Assembly (NCBI GenBank): GCA_031547885.1
Contig: JAVBRO010000006.1
Span: 1 to 64,000, forward strand
Length of the DNA stretch: 64,000 bases
Origin: UBA940 sp031547885
GTDB taxonomy: Bacteria > Bacteroidota > Bacteroidia > Bacteroidales > Rikenellaceae
Direction: 5' to 3'
The notes below the pieces were generated by a model. The model was not told the DNA's origin, searched no databases, and saw only the letters and a list, made by a program, of their open reading frames with translations. Numbering within the stretch: the stretch's first letter is position 1; each line of letters begins with the position of its first letter. Positions 51,409 to 59,473 of this stretch are shown one piece after another. Position numbers and translations under genes: made by a program.

Positions 51409-51440
51409 ATTCGTAATTCGTAATTCGTAATTCGTAATTT
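51409..51440. repeat. ATTCGTA heptamer repeat, four copies
   Basis: Four perfect copies with a 7-bp period inside the predicted leader of the TPR-ribH operon; reverse complement of the AATTACG arrays at 5035 and 59406. Confidence 0.85.
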
Positions 51441-51451
51441 AATAATAAGAT

Positions 51452-52168
51452 ATGGCAAAGCAAGCAGGCACAACCGCAAAAAAGGCCGCAGTTGAAAAAG
51501 ATCCCGAAGCAAAGATCGAGAACGCCCTCGGCAGAACCGAACTGTTCTTTGAAAAGAACTGGAAAACGCTGACCACCGTCGGTGTAGCGATCCTCGTACT
51601 GGCCGGAGCGATATACGGATACCAGATATTCTTCAAAGCCCCGCAGGGTAAAAAAGCGGCCGACGCGATGTATGTCGCCCAGCAGTTTTTCGCCCAGGAA
51701 GACTATGCCACCGCTCTCAACGGCGACGGCAACAACCTCGGTTTCGCAGACATAGTGGACAGCTACGGGAGCACTCACCAGGGACATCTCGCCGCCCACT
51801 ACGCCGGCATCTGCTACATGCATGAAGGCGACCTGGACAGCGCTCTGGAATACCTGTCGAAATACAAAGCCACGAAAGGCGCCCCCAATACCCTTGTGAA
51901 CGCCGAGAACGAAGGGCTTAAAGGCGATATCTACGTACAGAAAGGCGACTATGCCACTGCCATCACGCATTTCGAAAAAGCCGTTGCCGCAGCCGACAAT
52001 GTAGCCACCACACCGTTTTATCTCAAGAAACTGGGCCTGGCCTATGATGCATCCGGCGATTACGCCGCCGCTGTGAAGGCTTACCGCCGCGTGTCGGACG
52101 AATATCCTGCCAGCTTCGAAGCCCGCGACATCGAAAAATACGCATCGGCCGCCGAGCAAAAGCTGTAA
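51452..52168 (+). CDS. Membrane-anchored TPR protein
   Basis: A 238-residue protein with a short charged N-terminus, one membrane helix (TLTTVGVAILVLAGAIYGYQ, about residues 38-58) and tetratricopeptide helices in the C-terminal part (EGDLDSALEYLSKYKATKG, AVKAYRRVSDEYPASFEARD). It belongs to the widespread Bacteroidota group encoded just before ribH, though no functional link with riboflavin is known. ribH follows after 6 bp, so the two are transcribed together. Confidence 0.9.
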   Translation: MAKQAGTTAKKAAVEKDPEAKIENALGRTELFFEKNWKTLTTVGVAILVLAGAIYGYQIFFKAPQGKKAADAMYVAQQFFAQEDYATALNGDGNNLGFADIVDSYGSTHQGHLAAHYAGICYMHEGDLDSALEYLSKYKATKGAPNTLVNAENEGLKGDIYVQKGDYATAITHFEKAVAAADNVATTPFYLKKLGLAYDASGDYAAAVKAYRRVSDEYPASFEARDIEKYASAAEQKL

Positions 52169-52174
52169 TTATCG

Positions 52175-52708
52175 ATGGCCCTCAAAAAGAAAGACCTCTC
52201 GCAATTCGACTCCCCGCTACCGCCTGCCGACGACATGAAGTTCGGCATAGTGGTATCGGAATGGAACCGCGAAGTGACCGAGTCCCTGCTCACCGGGGCC
52301 GTTCGGACGCTCCGCAGCGCCGGTTGCGCCGAGCATAACATCCTCATCAAATACGTTCCCGGAACCTTCGAGCTTCCGCTGGGCGCGCAGTTCTTCGCCG
52401 AATACACCGACGTCGACGCCGTCATAGCGCTCGGATGCGTCATCCAGGGCGAAACCCGCCACTTCGATTTTATCTGCCAGGGGGCAACCCAGGGCATCAT
52501 ACAGTTGCAGATGACGTGGAACATGCCGATCGCATTCGGGATTCTCACTACTGAGAATATGCAGCAGGCGATGGACCGCGCGGGAGGCCGCCACGGCAAC
52601 AAGGGCGACGAAGCCGCCGCGACTGCCGTTAACATGGTGAAGATCCAGAACGAGATGGAGCAGTCGGCCGAAAACATCAACCGCGAATTCACCCGCACCG
52701 TAAATTAA
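52175..52708 (+). CDS. ribH: 6,7-dimethyl-8-ribityllumazine synthase
   Basis: Lumazine synthase, the penultimate step of riboflavin synthesis. The 177-residue protein shows SEWNREVTESLLTGA near residues 28-42, the PGTFELPLGAQ loop, CVIQGETRHFDFI and the final IAFGILTTENMQQAMDRAGG with the catalytic His region. Slightly longer than the typical 155-165 residues because of an N-terminal extension. Other rib genes are not present. Follows the TPR gene by 6 bp and is ended by a strong terminator. Confidence 0.96.
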   Translation: MALKKKDLSQFDSPLPPADDMKFGIVVSEWNREVTESLLTGAVRTLRSAGCAEHNILIKYVPGTFELPLGAQFFAEYTDVDAVIALGCVIQGETRHFDFICQGATQGIIQLQMTWNMPIAFGILTTENMQQAMDRAGGRHGNKGDEAAATAVNMVKIQNEMEQSAENINREFTRTVN

Positions 52709-52745
52709 TTACGAATTTCAAATTACGAATTACGATAGTCTCAAA

Positions 52746-52777
52746 ATGGGAAACCCGCTGAAAAGCGGGTTTCCCAT
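52746..52777. terminator. Bidirectional terminator with 14-bp stem
   Basis: ATGGGAAACCCGCT/AGCGGGTTTCCCAT with a GAAA loop. It lies between the ribH operon and the convergent aminopeptidase gene. Confidence 0.88.
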
Positions 52778-52823
52778 TCTTCATTCTTCTCTCTTCATTC
52801 TTCATTTGCAATCATAAATACAT

Positions 52824-54203
52824 TTATGATTGCATGAATTCCTCGACTTCTTCGGTGGTAATGGGGATGCGGCGAAGGCCGAGCAGGCGGTTGCCCTCGT
52901 CGGTCACCAGCAGGTCGTCCTCGAGACGGATACCGCCGAAATCGTAATAGTCGGCCAGTTTGTCGAAATTGACGAATTCGGCGCATGTGCCCTCGGCCCG
53001 CCATTTCGCGATGTAGTCGGGAATGAAGTAGATCCCAGGCTCGACCGTTACGACCATTCCGGGCTGCAGACGGCGTCCCATGCGGCACCTCGACACCGAA
53101 GGATGGGTCGAACGCGGCGTCTCGGCGTCGTAGCCCACATAGTTTTCACCGAGGTCTTCCATGTCGTGAACATCGAGTCCCATGTGGTGGCCGAGTCCAT
53201 GCGGCATAAAGAGCGAGTGGGTTCCGGCCATGACCGCATCGTCGATGTTTCCGCGCACCAGTCCGAGCGAGTGCAGCCCTTCGACCAGCACGCGCGCCGC
53301 CGCAAGATGGACGTCGACATAGCGGACATCGGGCGCGGCGAGCGTGAATGCATGGTTGTTCGCCGCAAGGACTATGTCGTAAATATCTTTCTGTTTCTTC
53401 GTGAACCTGCCGCTGACAGGCATCGTGCGCGTATTGTCGCTGCAGTAGTTCGACACGGCCTCGGCCCCTGCGTCGACAAGCAGCATGCGCCCGTTCTGCA
53501 AGATGCCGTCGTGGCTGTGATTGTGAAGCGTTTCACCGTGCTGCGACACGATCGAGTGGAACGAAACGCCCCATCCGTACTGTATCGCAACGCCCTCTAT
53601 GGCCCCGGCGATCTCCCTTTCGGGCGTCCCGTGGCAGCACATCTGCATCGCAAGAGTGTGCATCCGGTAGCCGATCTCGCACGCCTCTTCGATCTGAATC
53701 ACCTCTTCGTCGGACTTCTTATCGCGCATCGCAACCACCTCGCGGATCAGTTCGTCGGACGGTGCCAGGCCGCCAGGAACAAGGTTCCCAATCAATATTT
53801 TGGTCTCGCCGCGATAAGGCGGCAGAATATGTACGGGCCGTCCCTTCGCAACTGCAACTGCGATCACCTCGGCCAGACGGGCGAAAGGCGCGGTGCTGCC
53901 CACGCCCACTTCCGCCGCAAGTTCTTCGACTCGGGGCTGCGGTCCCATCCAGATTATGTCGTCTATGGTGAAATCGTCGCCGAAGATGGTGTCCGTACCG
54001 CTGTCGGTGTCGATCACTCCCGCGAATCCGGGCAGGTCGAGGCCGAAAAAGTAGAGGAAGTTGCTGTCCTGGCGGAACCGGTAGGCGTTGTTGGGATAAT
54101 TCACGGGTGATTCCACATGACCGGGAAGCAGGATAAGTCCCTTTCCCTGCATCTTTTTGCGCAATGCGGCGCGTCTCTGTGTGTAGGTTTCTTTTGAGAA
54201 CAT
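52824..54203 (-). CDS. pepP: Xaa-Pro aminopeptidase (aminopeptidase P)
   Basis: A 459-residue M24B aminopeptidase that removes N-terminal residues before proline. N-terminal AMP_N domain (about 1-130), then a pita-bread catalytic domain: the dimetal ligands are visible as Asp in LLVDAGAEAVSNY, Asp in CSDNTRTMPV, His in HGLGHHMGLDVHD, Glu in VVTVEPGIYF and Glu in GIRLEDDLLV. Cytoplasmic, no signal. A 12-bp inverted repeat (TGCAATCATAAA/TTTATGATTGCA) at 52807-52834 overlaps the stop codon and may serve as terminator. Confidence 0.95.
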   Translation of the reverse strand: MFSKETYTQRRAALRKKMQGKGLILLPGHVESPVNYPNNAYRFRQDSNFLYFFGLDLPGFAGVIDTDSGTDTIFGDDFTIDDIIWMGPQPRVEELAAEVGVGSTAPFARLAEVIAVAVAKGRPVHILPPYRGETKILIGNLVPGGLAPSDELIREVVAMRDKKSDEEVIQIEEACEIGYRMHTLAMQMCCHGTPEREIAGAIEGVAIQYGWGVSFHSIVSQHGETLHNHSHDGILQNGRMLLVDAGAEAVSNYCSDNTRTMPVSGRFTKKQKDIYDIVLAANNHAFTLAAPDVRYVDVHLAAARVLVEGLHSLGLVRGNIDDAVMAGTHSLFMPHGLGHHMGLDVHDMEDLGENYVGYDAETPRSTHPSVSRCRMGRRLQPGMVVTVEPGIYFIPDYIAKWRAEGTCAEFVNFDKLADYYDFGGIRLEDDLLVTDEGNRLLGLRRIPITTEEVEEFMQS

Positions 54204-54222
54204 AGCATCAAATTATTAACCA

Positions 54223-55467
54223 TTAATCATTAACCACTATTTTATATAGTTTATCGCCGCGGCGCAGGGGGATATCGCTCTTTATCGAGCAGTAGATTCC
54301 TTGCGGGGCTGTGCCAGCCGGTTTGTCGGCCACATAGACCTCTACGGCAGGGATTTCCACCGCTCCGGTCGTCTCTCCCATCACCACAACGTCGCTGCCC
54401 GATTCCAGCGGAGAAGCCTCGACGAGTATCTCGGCGACGGATATTTTCTTGAAATAATTCGTCACCTTGCCCACGTAGACTTTGCGTTTTGTGGCCGACG
54501 AACCGTAATTCTTGCTCAGTTCGGGCACCGGTTTCCCGAGATAATATCCACCCCAGAAACCGCGGTTGAAAACTTCACCCAGGCGGCTCTCCCACCCTGC
54601 AACCCTCTCTTCCGAAAAAGTCCCGTCGGCGACAGCCTTCACGGCTTCGTCGTAAACCTCGACCACGCGCTTCACATACTCGGCCGAACGCGCCCTGCCC
54701 TCTATTTTCAGCACCCGCACCCCGGCTTCGATGAATCGGTCGAGGAACGGCAGCGTGCAGAGGTCCTTGGGCGAAAGCAGCCAGCGGTCCTCGACAACGA
54801 TCTCGTCGCCTGTTTCGCGGTCGCGCAGTTCGTAGCTGCGGCGGCAGAGCTGGCGGCATGCACCGCGGTTGGCCGAGTTGCCGCTTTCGTGCAGGCTGAG
54901 GTAGCATTTCCCCGAAACCGCCATGCATAGCGCTCCGTGGGCGAACATTTCTATCTTGACAAGTTCCCCGCGCGGTCCGCGCATATCCTGCCGCCGGATC
55001 TCCGCGTGTATGTGTGCCACCTGCTCCAGCGACAGTTCGCGCGCCAGCACCACCACGTCGGCCCACTGCGAATAGAACTTCAGCGTGTCGACATTGGAAA
55101 CATTCAGTTGTGTGGAGATATGCACTTCCATCCCCACGGAACGGGCATACAAAATTGCCGACTGGTCGGAAGCGATCACGGCGTCCACCCCCTCTTTCGC
55201 GGCGCAGTCGACGATCTTTTTCATAAGTGCCACCTCGTCGTCGTATATGACCGTATTGACGGTAAGGTAGGTTTTGACACCTCGTTTGCGGGCGCGGCGG
55301 ACGATTTCGGCAAGGTCGTCGAGCGTGAAGTTGGCCGACGAACGGGCGCGCATGTTCAACCCTTCGACCCCGAAATAGACGGAATCGGCACCCGCGTCCA
55401 TAGCCGCCATCAGCGACTCGTAAGAGCCGGCCGGCGCCATGATCTCTATGTCCCTCCGTTTAATCAC
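54223..55467 (-). CDS. U32-family protein (TrhP/YegQ type)
   Basis: A 414-residue U32 protein. Family marks: IMAPAGSYESLMAAMDAGAD near the start, then the iron-sulfur-linked Cys set in FAHGALCMAVSGKCYLSL and GNSANRGACRQLCRRSY, with DRFIEAGVRVLKIEGRARS later. Close homologues such as TrhP hydroxylate tRNA uridine-34 rather than cleave peptides, so a tRNA-modification role is the better guess. Translation begins at GTG 55467. It is 20 bp upstream of the aminopeptidase gene on the same strand and may share its transcript. Confidence 0.9.
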   Translation of the reverse strand: MIKRRDIEIMAPAGSYESLMAAMDAGADSVYFGVEGLNMRARSSANFTLDDLAEIVRRARKRGVKTYLTVNTVIYDDEVALMKKIVDCAAKEGVDAVIASDQSAILYARSVGMEVHISTQLNVSNVDTLKFYSQWADVVVLARELSLEQVAHIHAEIRRQDMRGPRGELVKIEMFAHGALCMAVSGKCYLSLHESGNSANRGACRQLCRRSYELRDRETGDEIVVEDRWLLSPKDLCTLPFLDRFIEAGVRVLKIEGRARSAEYVKRVVEVYDEAVKAVADGTFSEERVAGWESRLGEVFNRGFWGGYYLGKPVPELSKNYGSSATKRKVYVGKVTNYFKKISVAEILVEASPLESGSDVVVMGETTGAVEIPAVEVYVADKPAGTAPQGIYCSIKSDIPLRRGDKLYKIVVND

Positions 55468-55493
55468 TTTAGATTTTAAAGTTTCACCTATGC

Positions 55494-55663
55494 GTCATCC
55501 CGACAGAGGCAGACGAATAGTCTTGAAGTGTATTGAATTCTCACCTCTGCCGACGAGGGAACTACCTTTATATTAAACATGACCCTATTATGTAGATTCC
55601 TCGTCGTGTGATATACCCTTTCATTGTGCGTTATATTGTTGGATCACACTTGCTCGGAATGAC
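55494..55663. repeat. Nested palindromic intergenic repeat, copy 4 (170 bp)
   Basis: Ends GTCATCCCGACAGAGGCAGA and CTTGCTCGGAATGAC; internal CGACGAGGGAACTACC and GTAGATTCCTCGTCGTG arms. The right edge ends 4 bp before the stop codon of the polyprenyl synthase gene. Confidence 0.85.
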
Positions 55664-55666
55664 GTA

Positions 55667-56656
55667 TCATTTAGTTCTCCCGAGCAGTCCGAGTGCGAAC
55701 TCTTTCAAAACCGCGGCCTTTTCAGCCGGAACCGAGAGTTTATCGAGCGACGCGGCGGCAATGGCAAAACGGCGGCCGATCTCCTCTTCCGTCGCCCGCT
55801 TCACGCCGTAACGGTCGTATATATGCCGCACCCTTTTGATCTTTTCTTCCTGAGAGTAACGTATATCCTTGTGTATCATTGCGAGCTCCATCCGGTCATC
55901 CGGATCCGCGGCAGCCATGGCGTTCATTTTGAGGAAGGTCTTCTTCCCTTCTAGAATATCGCCGCCGACGGTTTTGCCCAGGCGCGCATCGCCGTAGCTG
56001 TCCAGCAGGTCGTCCTGCATCTGGAACGCGATGCCGAACTCGAGGGCGAAATCGCGCAGGTGGCCGATATCTTCCGCCGACGCTCCGCCGACGACCGCAC
56101 CCATCGAGACCGCCCCCACGAAAAGGGCCGAAGTCTTCAGTTCGATCATTGCTATGTGCTCGTGCAGCGACACGTCGTCACGCCCTTCGAAATCCATGTC
56201 GTACTGCTGTCCTTCGCACACTTTTACCGCCGCCTCGCCGAAATATTTAAACATTTCCGACAACAGCTCCGGCCGCGATTTAGATAGCTCCAGGCACGAA
56301 TACACCATCAGCGAATCGCCCGAAAGTATTGCGACATTTGCATCCCACTTATTGTAAACGGACGGATGTCCGCGCCTTAGCGGGGCGTTGTCCATGATGT
56401 CGTCGTGCATCAGCGTGAAGTTATGGAACATCTCGATGCATGCGGCGGCGTGCAGGCTTTCCGAAACATCGTCGCGGAAGAGACCGCAGGCCATCAGCAC
56501 GAACATCGGCCTGAGCCGCTTGCCTCCCTCGGCGAGCGAATAGCGGATAGGATCGTAGAGTTTCTCCGGAAATGCCGGAAACCCGGCCGACGAGATAAAC
56601 TCCTCTATCATATGACCATAGCGGTCGGTCAGATTCATAGCGTCCTGTTTTGGCAT
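55667..56656 (-). CDS. Polyprenyl diphosphate synthase
   Basis: A 329-residue isoprenyl synthase that extends isoprenoid chains by condensing isopentenyl diphosphate. First aspartate-rich motif DDIMD in LMHDDIMDNAPLRRGHPSV (about residue 85) and second DDLLD in QMQDDLLDSYGDARLGKTVG. Residues before the first DD (CIEMFHNFTLMH) contain bulky aromatics, which limits product length, so geranyl or farnesyl range is plausible; inference. Start is ATG 56656, or MNLTDRYGHM at 56638; a near -7 box (AATCTTTG, 56661-56668) ends just before, implying a short leader. Confidence 0.92.
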   Translation of the reverse strand: MPKQDAMNLTDRYGHMIEEFISSAGFPAFPEKLYDPIRYSLAEGGKRLRPMFVLMACGLFRDDVSESLHAAACIEMFHNFTLMHDDIMDNAPLRRGHPSVYNKWDANVAILSGDSLMVYSCLELSKSRPELLSEMFKYFGEAAVKVCEGQQYDMDFEGRDDVSLHEHIAMIELKTSALFVGAVSMGAVVGGASAEDIGHLRDFALEFGIAFQMQDDLLDSYGDARLGKTVGGDILEGKKTFLKMNAMAAADPDDRMELAMIHKDIRYSQEEKIKRVRHIYDRYGVKRATEEEIGRRFAIAAASLDKLSVPAEKAAVLKEFALGLLGRTK

Positions 56657-56687
56657 CACACAAAGATTGATCTTAAGAGGTGGCGTC

Positions 56688-57335
56688 TTAGTAGATCCTT
56701 ATATATTTTACCGCCCTTACTTTATGGCTCGTGTCTTTGGCCCAGCTTATGCCATTCGATTTAAAATAGAGCAGGGTGGCGGCTGCATCCTCTGCAGGGC
56801 CTTCGGTCGAGGTCCAATATGGCGGTATCGACAATTCGTCGGGTTCGCCAAACGGCGTTCCGCCCAGATATTCGATATAGTCGCCCAACCAAACCGACTC
56901 GCCGGTCTCCGGATCAGGGAAGCTCGTGTTATAGAGTTCCCGCATTTCCGCGGCGGAAGGGAGGTACCAGCATCCCGTGCCGTTCTTGTTTTTGTCGGCG
57001 CACCATTTGAAGGCGGGATATTTCGTTTCCCAATCCGTCAGGGCCTGTATCGTTTTCTGGTTTTCGAGCCCGTTCTCCAGTTCGTCAGCTCCGGTTTTGA
57101 CATATTCGGAAGACCATGACAACTCGGCTTCATCCATCGATACGGCCAGCGCATACATGCCTCCCGATATCGTCACCACCTTGTAGACCACCGCCTTTTC
57201 GAGACCGACGCTATACAGGTCTCCCTCTTCATAGAATATTATTTCCGGGTCGCCGCCCGTGTTTTTATTGCAGCCTGTCGAGAATAGCACGGCGCAGCAC
57301 ACGGCCGCGGCCGCCAAAATGTTAACACGTTTCAT
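56688..57335 (-). CDS. Lipoprotein with DUF1566-like (Lcl) C-terminal domain
   Basis: A 215-residue lipoprotein (lipobox FSTGC, Cys22). The sequence WCADKNKNGTGCWYLPSAAE, then MRELYNTSFPDPETGESVW, followed by PPYWTSTEGPAEDAAATLLY and KDTSHKVRAVKYIRIY at the end, resembles DUF1566/Lcl domains found in adhesin-like bacterial proteins. The function is not known. A TATCTTTG box lies 24 bp upstream of ATG 57335. Confidence 0.82.
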   Translation of the reverse strand: MKRVNILAAAAVCCAVLFSTGCNKNTGGDPEIIFYEEGDLYSVGLEKAVVYKVVTISGGMYALAVSMDEAELSWSSEYVKTGADELENGLENQKTIQALTDWETKYPAFKWCADKNKNGTGCWYLPSAAEMRELYNTSFPDPETGESVWLGDYIEYLGGTPFGEPDELSIPPYWTSTEGPAEDAAATLLYFKSNGISWAKDTSHKVRAVKYIRIY

Positions 57336-57358
57336 TGTCGCTCGTTATTGATATCTTA

Positions 57359-57366
57359 CAAAGATA
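57359..57366 (-). promoter_or_regulatory. -7 box (TATCTTTG) for the DUF1566-like gene
   Basis: Consensus TAnnTTTG on the minus strand, leader of about 20 nt to ATG 57335. Confidence 0.6.
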
Positions 57367-57424
57367 GTCATTTCCCGTGAAAGGAGATAAAAAAACCGCC
57401 CTTTCGGACGGTCTTATCTCGGAT

Positions 57425-57540
57425 AAAATGTTGTATAAAAAGAGTGGGTTACAGGCGGACAAGGCGGAAGGAGCGGAGTGTACTATGCGTACATGAGCAT
57501 CCTAGCGGCGAAGTCCAACACCAAAACCGCCTTTTTAGGC
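57425..57540 (-). other. Possible structured element downstream of yajC
   Basis: Between yajC and the next gene the minus strand has GGCGG followed far later by CCGCC, a TGTAC-GCATA-GTACA hairpin, and blocks GGCGGAAGGAGCGGAGTG on the plus side. It has no convincing reading frame and is too GC-rich for its surroundings. A further hairpin ACCGCCC/GACGGT lies at 57390-57415. Whether it is a terminator, an attenuator or a small RNA cannot be said. Confidence 0.35.
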
Positions 57541-57545
57541 AGCTT

Positions 57546-57884
57546 TTATTTCTGTTCCGGGGCGCGCATGATCATGCCCTTGTCGACCTCGATATCGACG
57601 TCCTTGCTGATCTGCAGAACGATGGTAGTAGCTTTAACCTCCTTGATGACACCGTGGATACCGCCGGCCGTAACTACCCTGTTGCCCTTTTCGAGCGCGT
57701 TGCGGAAGTTGGCGAGTTCTTTCTGCTGTTTCTGCTGCGGACGGATCATGAAAAGCCACATCACGACGAAGATCAGGACCATCATCAGGATCATGCCCAC
57801 GCTGGAGTTCATACCGAAAAGCCCTTTAGCCTGTCCGCCTTCGGCAGCCGCACCCTGTAACATTATTACCAATGGAGTAAACAT
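57546..57884 (-). CDS. yajC: Preprotein translocase subunit YajC
   Basis: A 112-residue membrane protein associated with the SecDF translocase. One transmembrane helix (MILMMVLIFVVMWLFMIRPQ, about residues 31-50) followed by the hallmark IRPQQKQQKELANFRNALEKG and the GNRVVTAGGIHGVIKEV block. It lies behind DUF1573 and nusB genes, an order conserved in Bacteroidota. A TATATTTG box at 57926-57933 gives it its own promoter. Confidence 0.95.
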   Translation of the reverse strand: MFTPLVIMLQGAAAEGGQAKGLFGMNSSVGMILMMVLIFVVMWLFMIRPQQKQQKELANFRNALEKGNRVVTAGGIHGVIKEVKATTIVLQISKDVDIEVDKGMIMRAPEQK

Positions 57885-57925
57885 AATTTTTTATCTTTTA
57901 TAGTTAGAATTATCGACGCAACTTA

Positions 57926-57933
57926 CAAATATA
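57926..57933 (-). promoter_or_regulatory. -7 box for yajC (TATATTTG)
   Basis: Consensus TAnnTTTG on the minus strand, leader of about 38 nt. Confidence 0.55.
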
Positions 57934-57949
57934 TCAATTTTTTTCAGCT

Positions 57950-58381
57950 TTACAAAAAGTCGTCGTTCTCGACCTGCGCCTGCACGAACAGTTGGAAAGC
58001 CTTCGGCCCTGCCGAGGTGCGTATATCGATCGCTTTCATCTGCATACCCCACATTCCGCGGCTGTCGAACCGGAACGAAAATTTCCCTTTTCCGCCGGGC
58101 GGGATCGGCTTGTGTTCGAAATCGACCGAGGTACATCCGCACGATGTCTCGACTTTGATGATAACGAGCGGGACCTCTCCGGTATTGCGCAGCCAGGCGT
58201 CGTACTGCACGATCTCTCCCGCGCGCAGTTTCCCTATCCAAACGGTCGTGTCGGCCCTTTCGCTGAGGATTCCGGGCGATATGTCGAAAACGGCGTTCTC
58301 GCCGCCCGCCGTTTTAGTTGCCTGCGGCCCGCCGCAGGCAGTCGCAAAAAAGAGAAGTATAAAAAGAATTACCCTTTTCAT
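57950..58381 (-). CDS. DUF1573-family lipoprotein
   Basis: A 143-residue lipoprotein (lipobox ATAC, Cys16). The core has WIGKLRAGEIVQYDAWLRNT, then the motif VETSCGCTSVDFEHKPIPPG (Cys-Gly-Cys), the signature of DUF1573, an ASPM/SPD-2/hydin-like Ig fold. It lies between nusB and yajC in the same direction, an arrangement common in Bacteroidota, but its role is unknown. Confidence 0.92.
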   Translation of the reverse strand: MKRVILFILLFFATACGGPQATKTAGGENAVFDISPGILSERADTTVWIGKLRAGEIVQYDAWLRNTGEVPLVIIKVETSCGCTSVDFEHKPIPPGGKGKFSFRFDSRGMWGMQMKAIDIRTSAGPKAFQLFVQAQVENDDFL

Positions 58382-58399
58382 TCTTGCCGCTTTTTCAAC

Positions 58400-58430
58400 T
58401 CGTAATTCGTAATTTTTAATTCGTAATTAA
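58400..58430. repeat. Heptamer repeat between DUF1573 and nusB
   Basis: CGTAATT copies with a 7-bp period. It overlaps the nusB stop region, so it forms part of the transcribed sequence. Confidence 0.65.
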
Positions 58431-59368
58431 ACAAGTCCCCTGCCTTGTTTGTCGATGCGTCCTTCTTCGGCCAGCGCCTCGGCCACCTTGTCGAGGATGC
58501 CGTTGATGAAGAGGTTGCTGCCCGGGGTGCTGTAATATTTCGCTATCTCGATATATTCGTCCAGCGTCACCTTGACCGGGATCTCGGAGAAAGTGGTCAG
58601 TTCGGCGATGGCGGTGGTCATGATCAGGTTGTCCATGAATGCGATGCGCTCGACGTCCCAGTTCTGCGTGAATTTCTCGACGTACCGCAGGTTCTCTTCG
58701 AAGCCATCCACGGCCTCGACGAAGAGGCGGTCTGCGAATTCGGGGTCGTCAAGGCTTTTGAACTCGTCCAGCACGGGAATATCGCACTGCGCCGCACGCA
58801 CTTTTTCGAGCGTCTTGACCACCATGACGAGCGCAAAACCCAGGTCGTCGTTCCACAGGATGGACTGTTCCTCGAGCACCGATTCCAGGAGTTCGCTCTC
58901 TTCGAGTTCGGGCGACGAGTAGAAATCGCGCACAAACTCCGTATCCTCTTTGAGGTTTCCCTGCGGCGAGTCCATATACTTTTTGTAGTAACTGCTGCCG
59001 ACCATCTGGTTGTAGAGTTCCTTAATGAGTTCGGGATAGTTCGACCATCCGAGCGACTTCTTCTTGAGATATGCGATCACTGCGTCGCTCTCCTCGATGC
59101 GCTGTATTAGTTCGTTTTCGACGAATTTCAGGTTCGGATTTTTCTCTTCGGGGGTGGGCAGATGCTTGCGGCGTCCTATTTCGATGCGTTCCTCGGCATA
59201 CCGCCTCACCTCGACGATGAGCCACAGCATCTGGAAATAGAGGTCGTAGGCCTTGTCGATCGAGAAGCGCAGGTTCTTCCGCGACACCTTCACGGAGTCC
59301 CCCTCCGCCTGGAAATGGGCGTAAAGCGCCTTTATAACCTTAATCCTCAACAACCTGCGGCTCAGCAT
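58427..59368 (-). CDS. nusB: Transcription antitermination factor NusB, long Bacteroidota form
   Basis: A 313-residue NusB, about twice the normal length. The N-terminal 170 residues, including MLSRRLLRIKVIKALYAHFQ and many acidic helices, form an extension typical of this phylum; the classical NusB fold is the C-terminal part, with FMDNLIMTTAIAELTTFSEI followed by KVTLDEYIEIAKYYST and the final FINGILDKVAEAL. NusB binds boxA RNA with S10 in rRNA antitermination. A TACCTTTG box lies 28 bp upstream of ATG 59368; DUF1573 follows after 46 bp. Confidence 0.93.
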   Translation of the reverse strand: MLSRRLLRIKVIKALYAHFQAEGDSVKVSRKNLRFSIDKAYDLYFQMLWLIVEVRRYAEERIEIGRRKHLPTPEEKNPNLKFVENELIQRIEESDAVIAYLKKKSLGWSNYPELIKELYNQMVGSSYYKKYMDSPQGNLKEDTEFVRDFYSSPELEESELLESVLEEQSILWNDDLGFALVMVVKTLEKVRAAQCDIPVLDEFKSLDDPEFADRLFVEAVDGFEENLRYVEKFTQNWDVERIAFMDNLIMTTAIAELTTFSEIPVKVTLDEYIEIAKYYSTPGSNLFINGILDKVAEALAEEGRIDKQGRGLV

Positions 59369-59395
59369 AACATCATTTTCTTAAAGATACGGCGA

Positions 59396-59403
59396 CAAAG
59401 GTA
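59396..59403 (-). promoter_or_regulatory. -7 box for nusB (TACCTTTG)
   Basis: Fits TAnnTTTG on the minus strand, leader of about 24 nt. Confidence 0.55.
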
Positions 59404-59405
59404 AT

Positions 59406-59439
59406 GAATTACGAATTACGAATTACGAATTACGAATTA
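59406..59439. repeat. AATTACG heptamer repeat, almost five copies
   Basis: Nearly five tandem GAATTAC units lie between the divergent nusB and FAD-oxidoreductase promoters. Confidence 0.85.
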
Positions 59440-59457
59440 AAAATCTCCTTTTATTGA

Positions 59458-59465
59458 TATCTTTG
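59458..59465 (+). promoter_or_regulatory. -7 box for the FAD-oxidoreductase gene (TATCTTTG)
   Basis: Consensus TAnnTTTG, ending eight bases before ATG 59474 and 23 before the alternative ATG 59489. Confidence 0.6.
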
Positions 59466-59473
59466 TGGCTTAA

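Noticed and set aside
51409..51440. Heptamer array as a CRISPR array
   Set aside because: Units are 7 bp without spacers.
57444..57860. Plus-strand open frame over yajC
   Set aside because: It is the shadow of yajC plus its 3' gap; the product has no family sequence.
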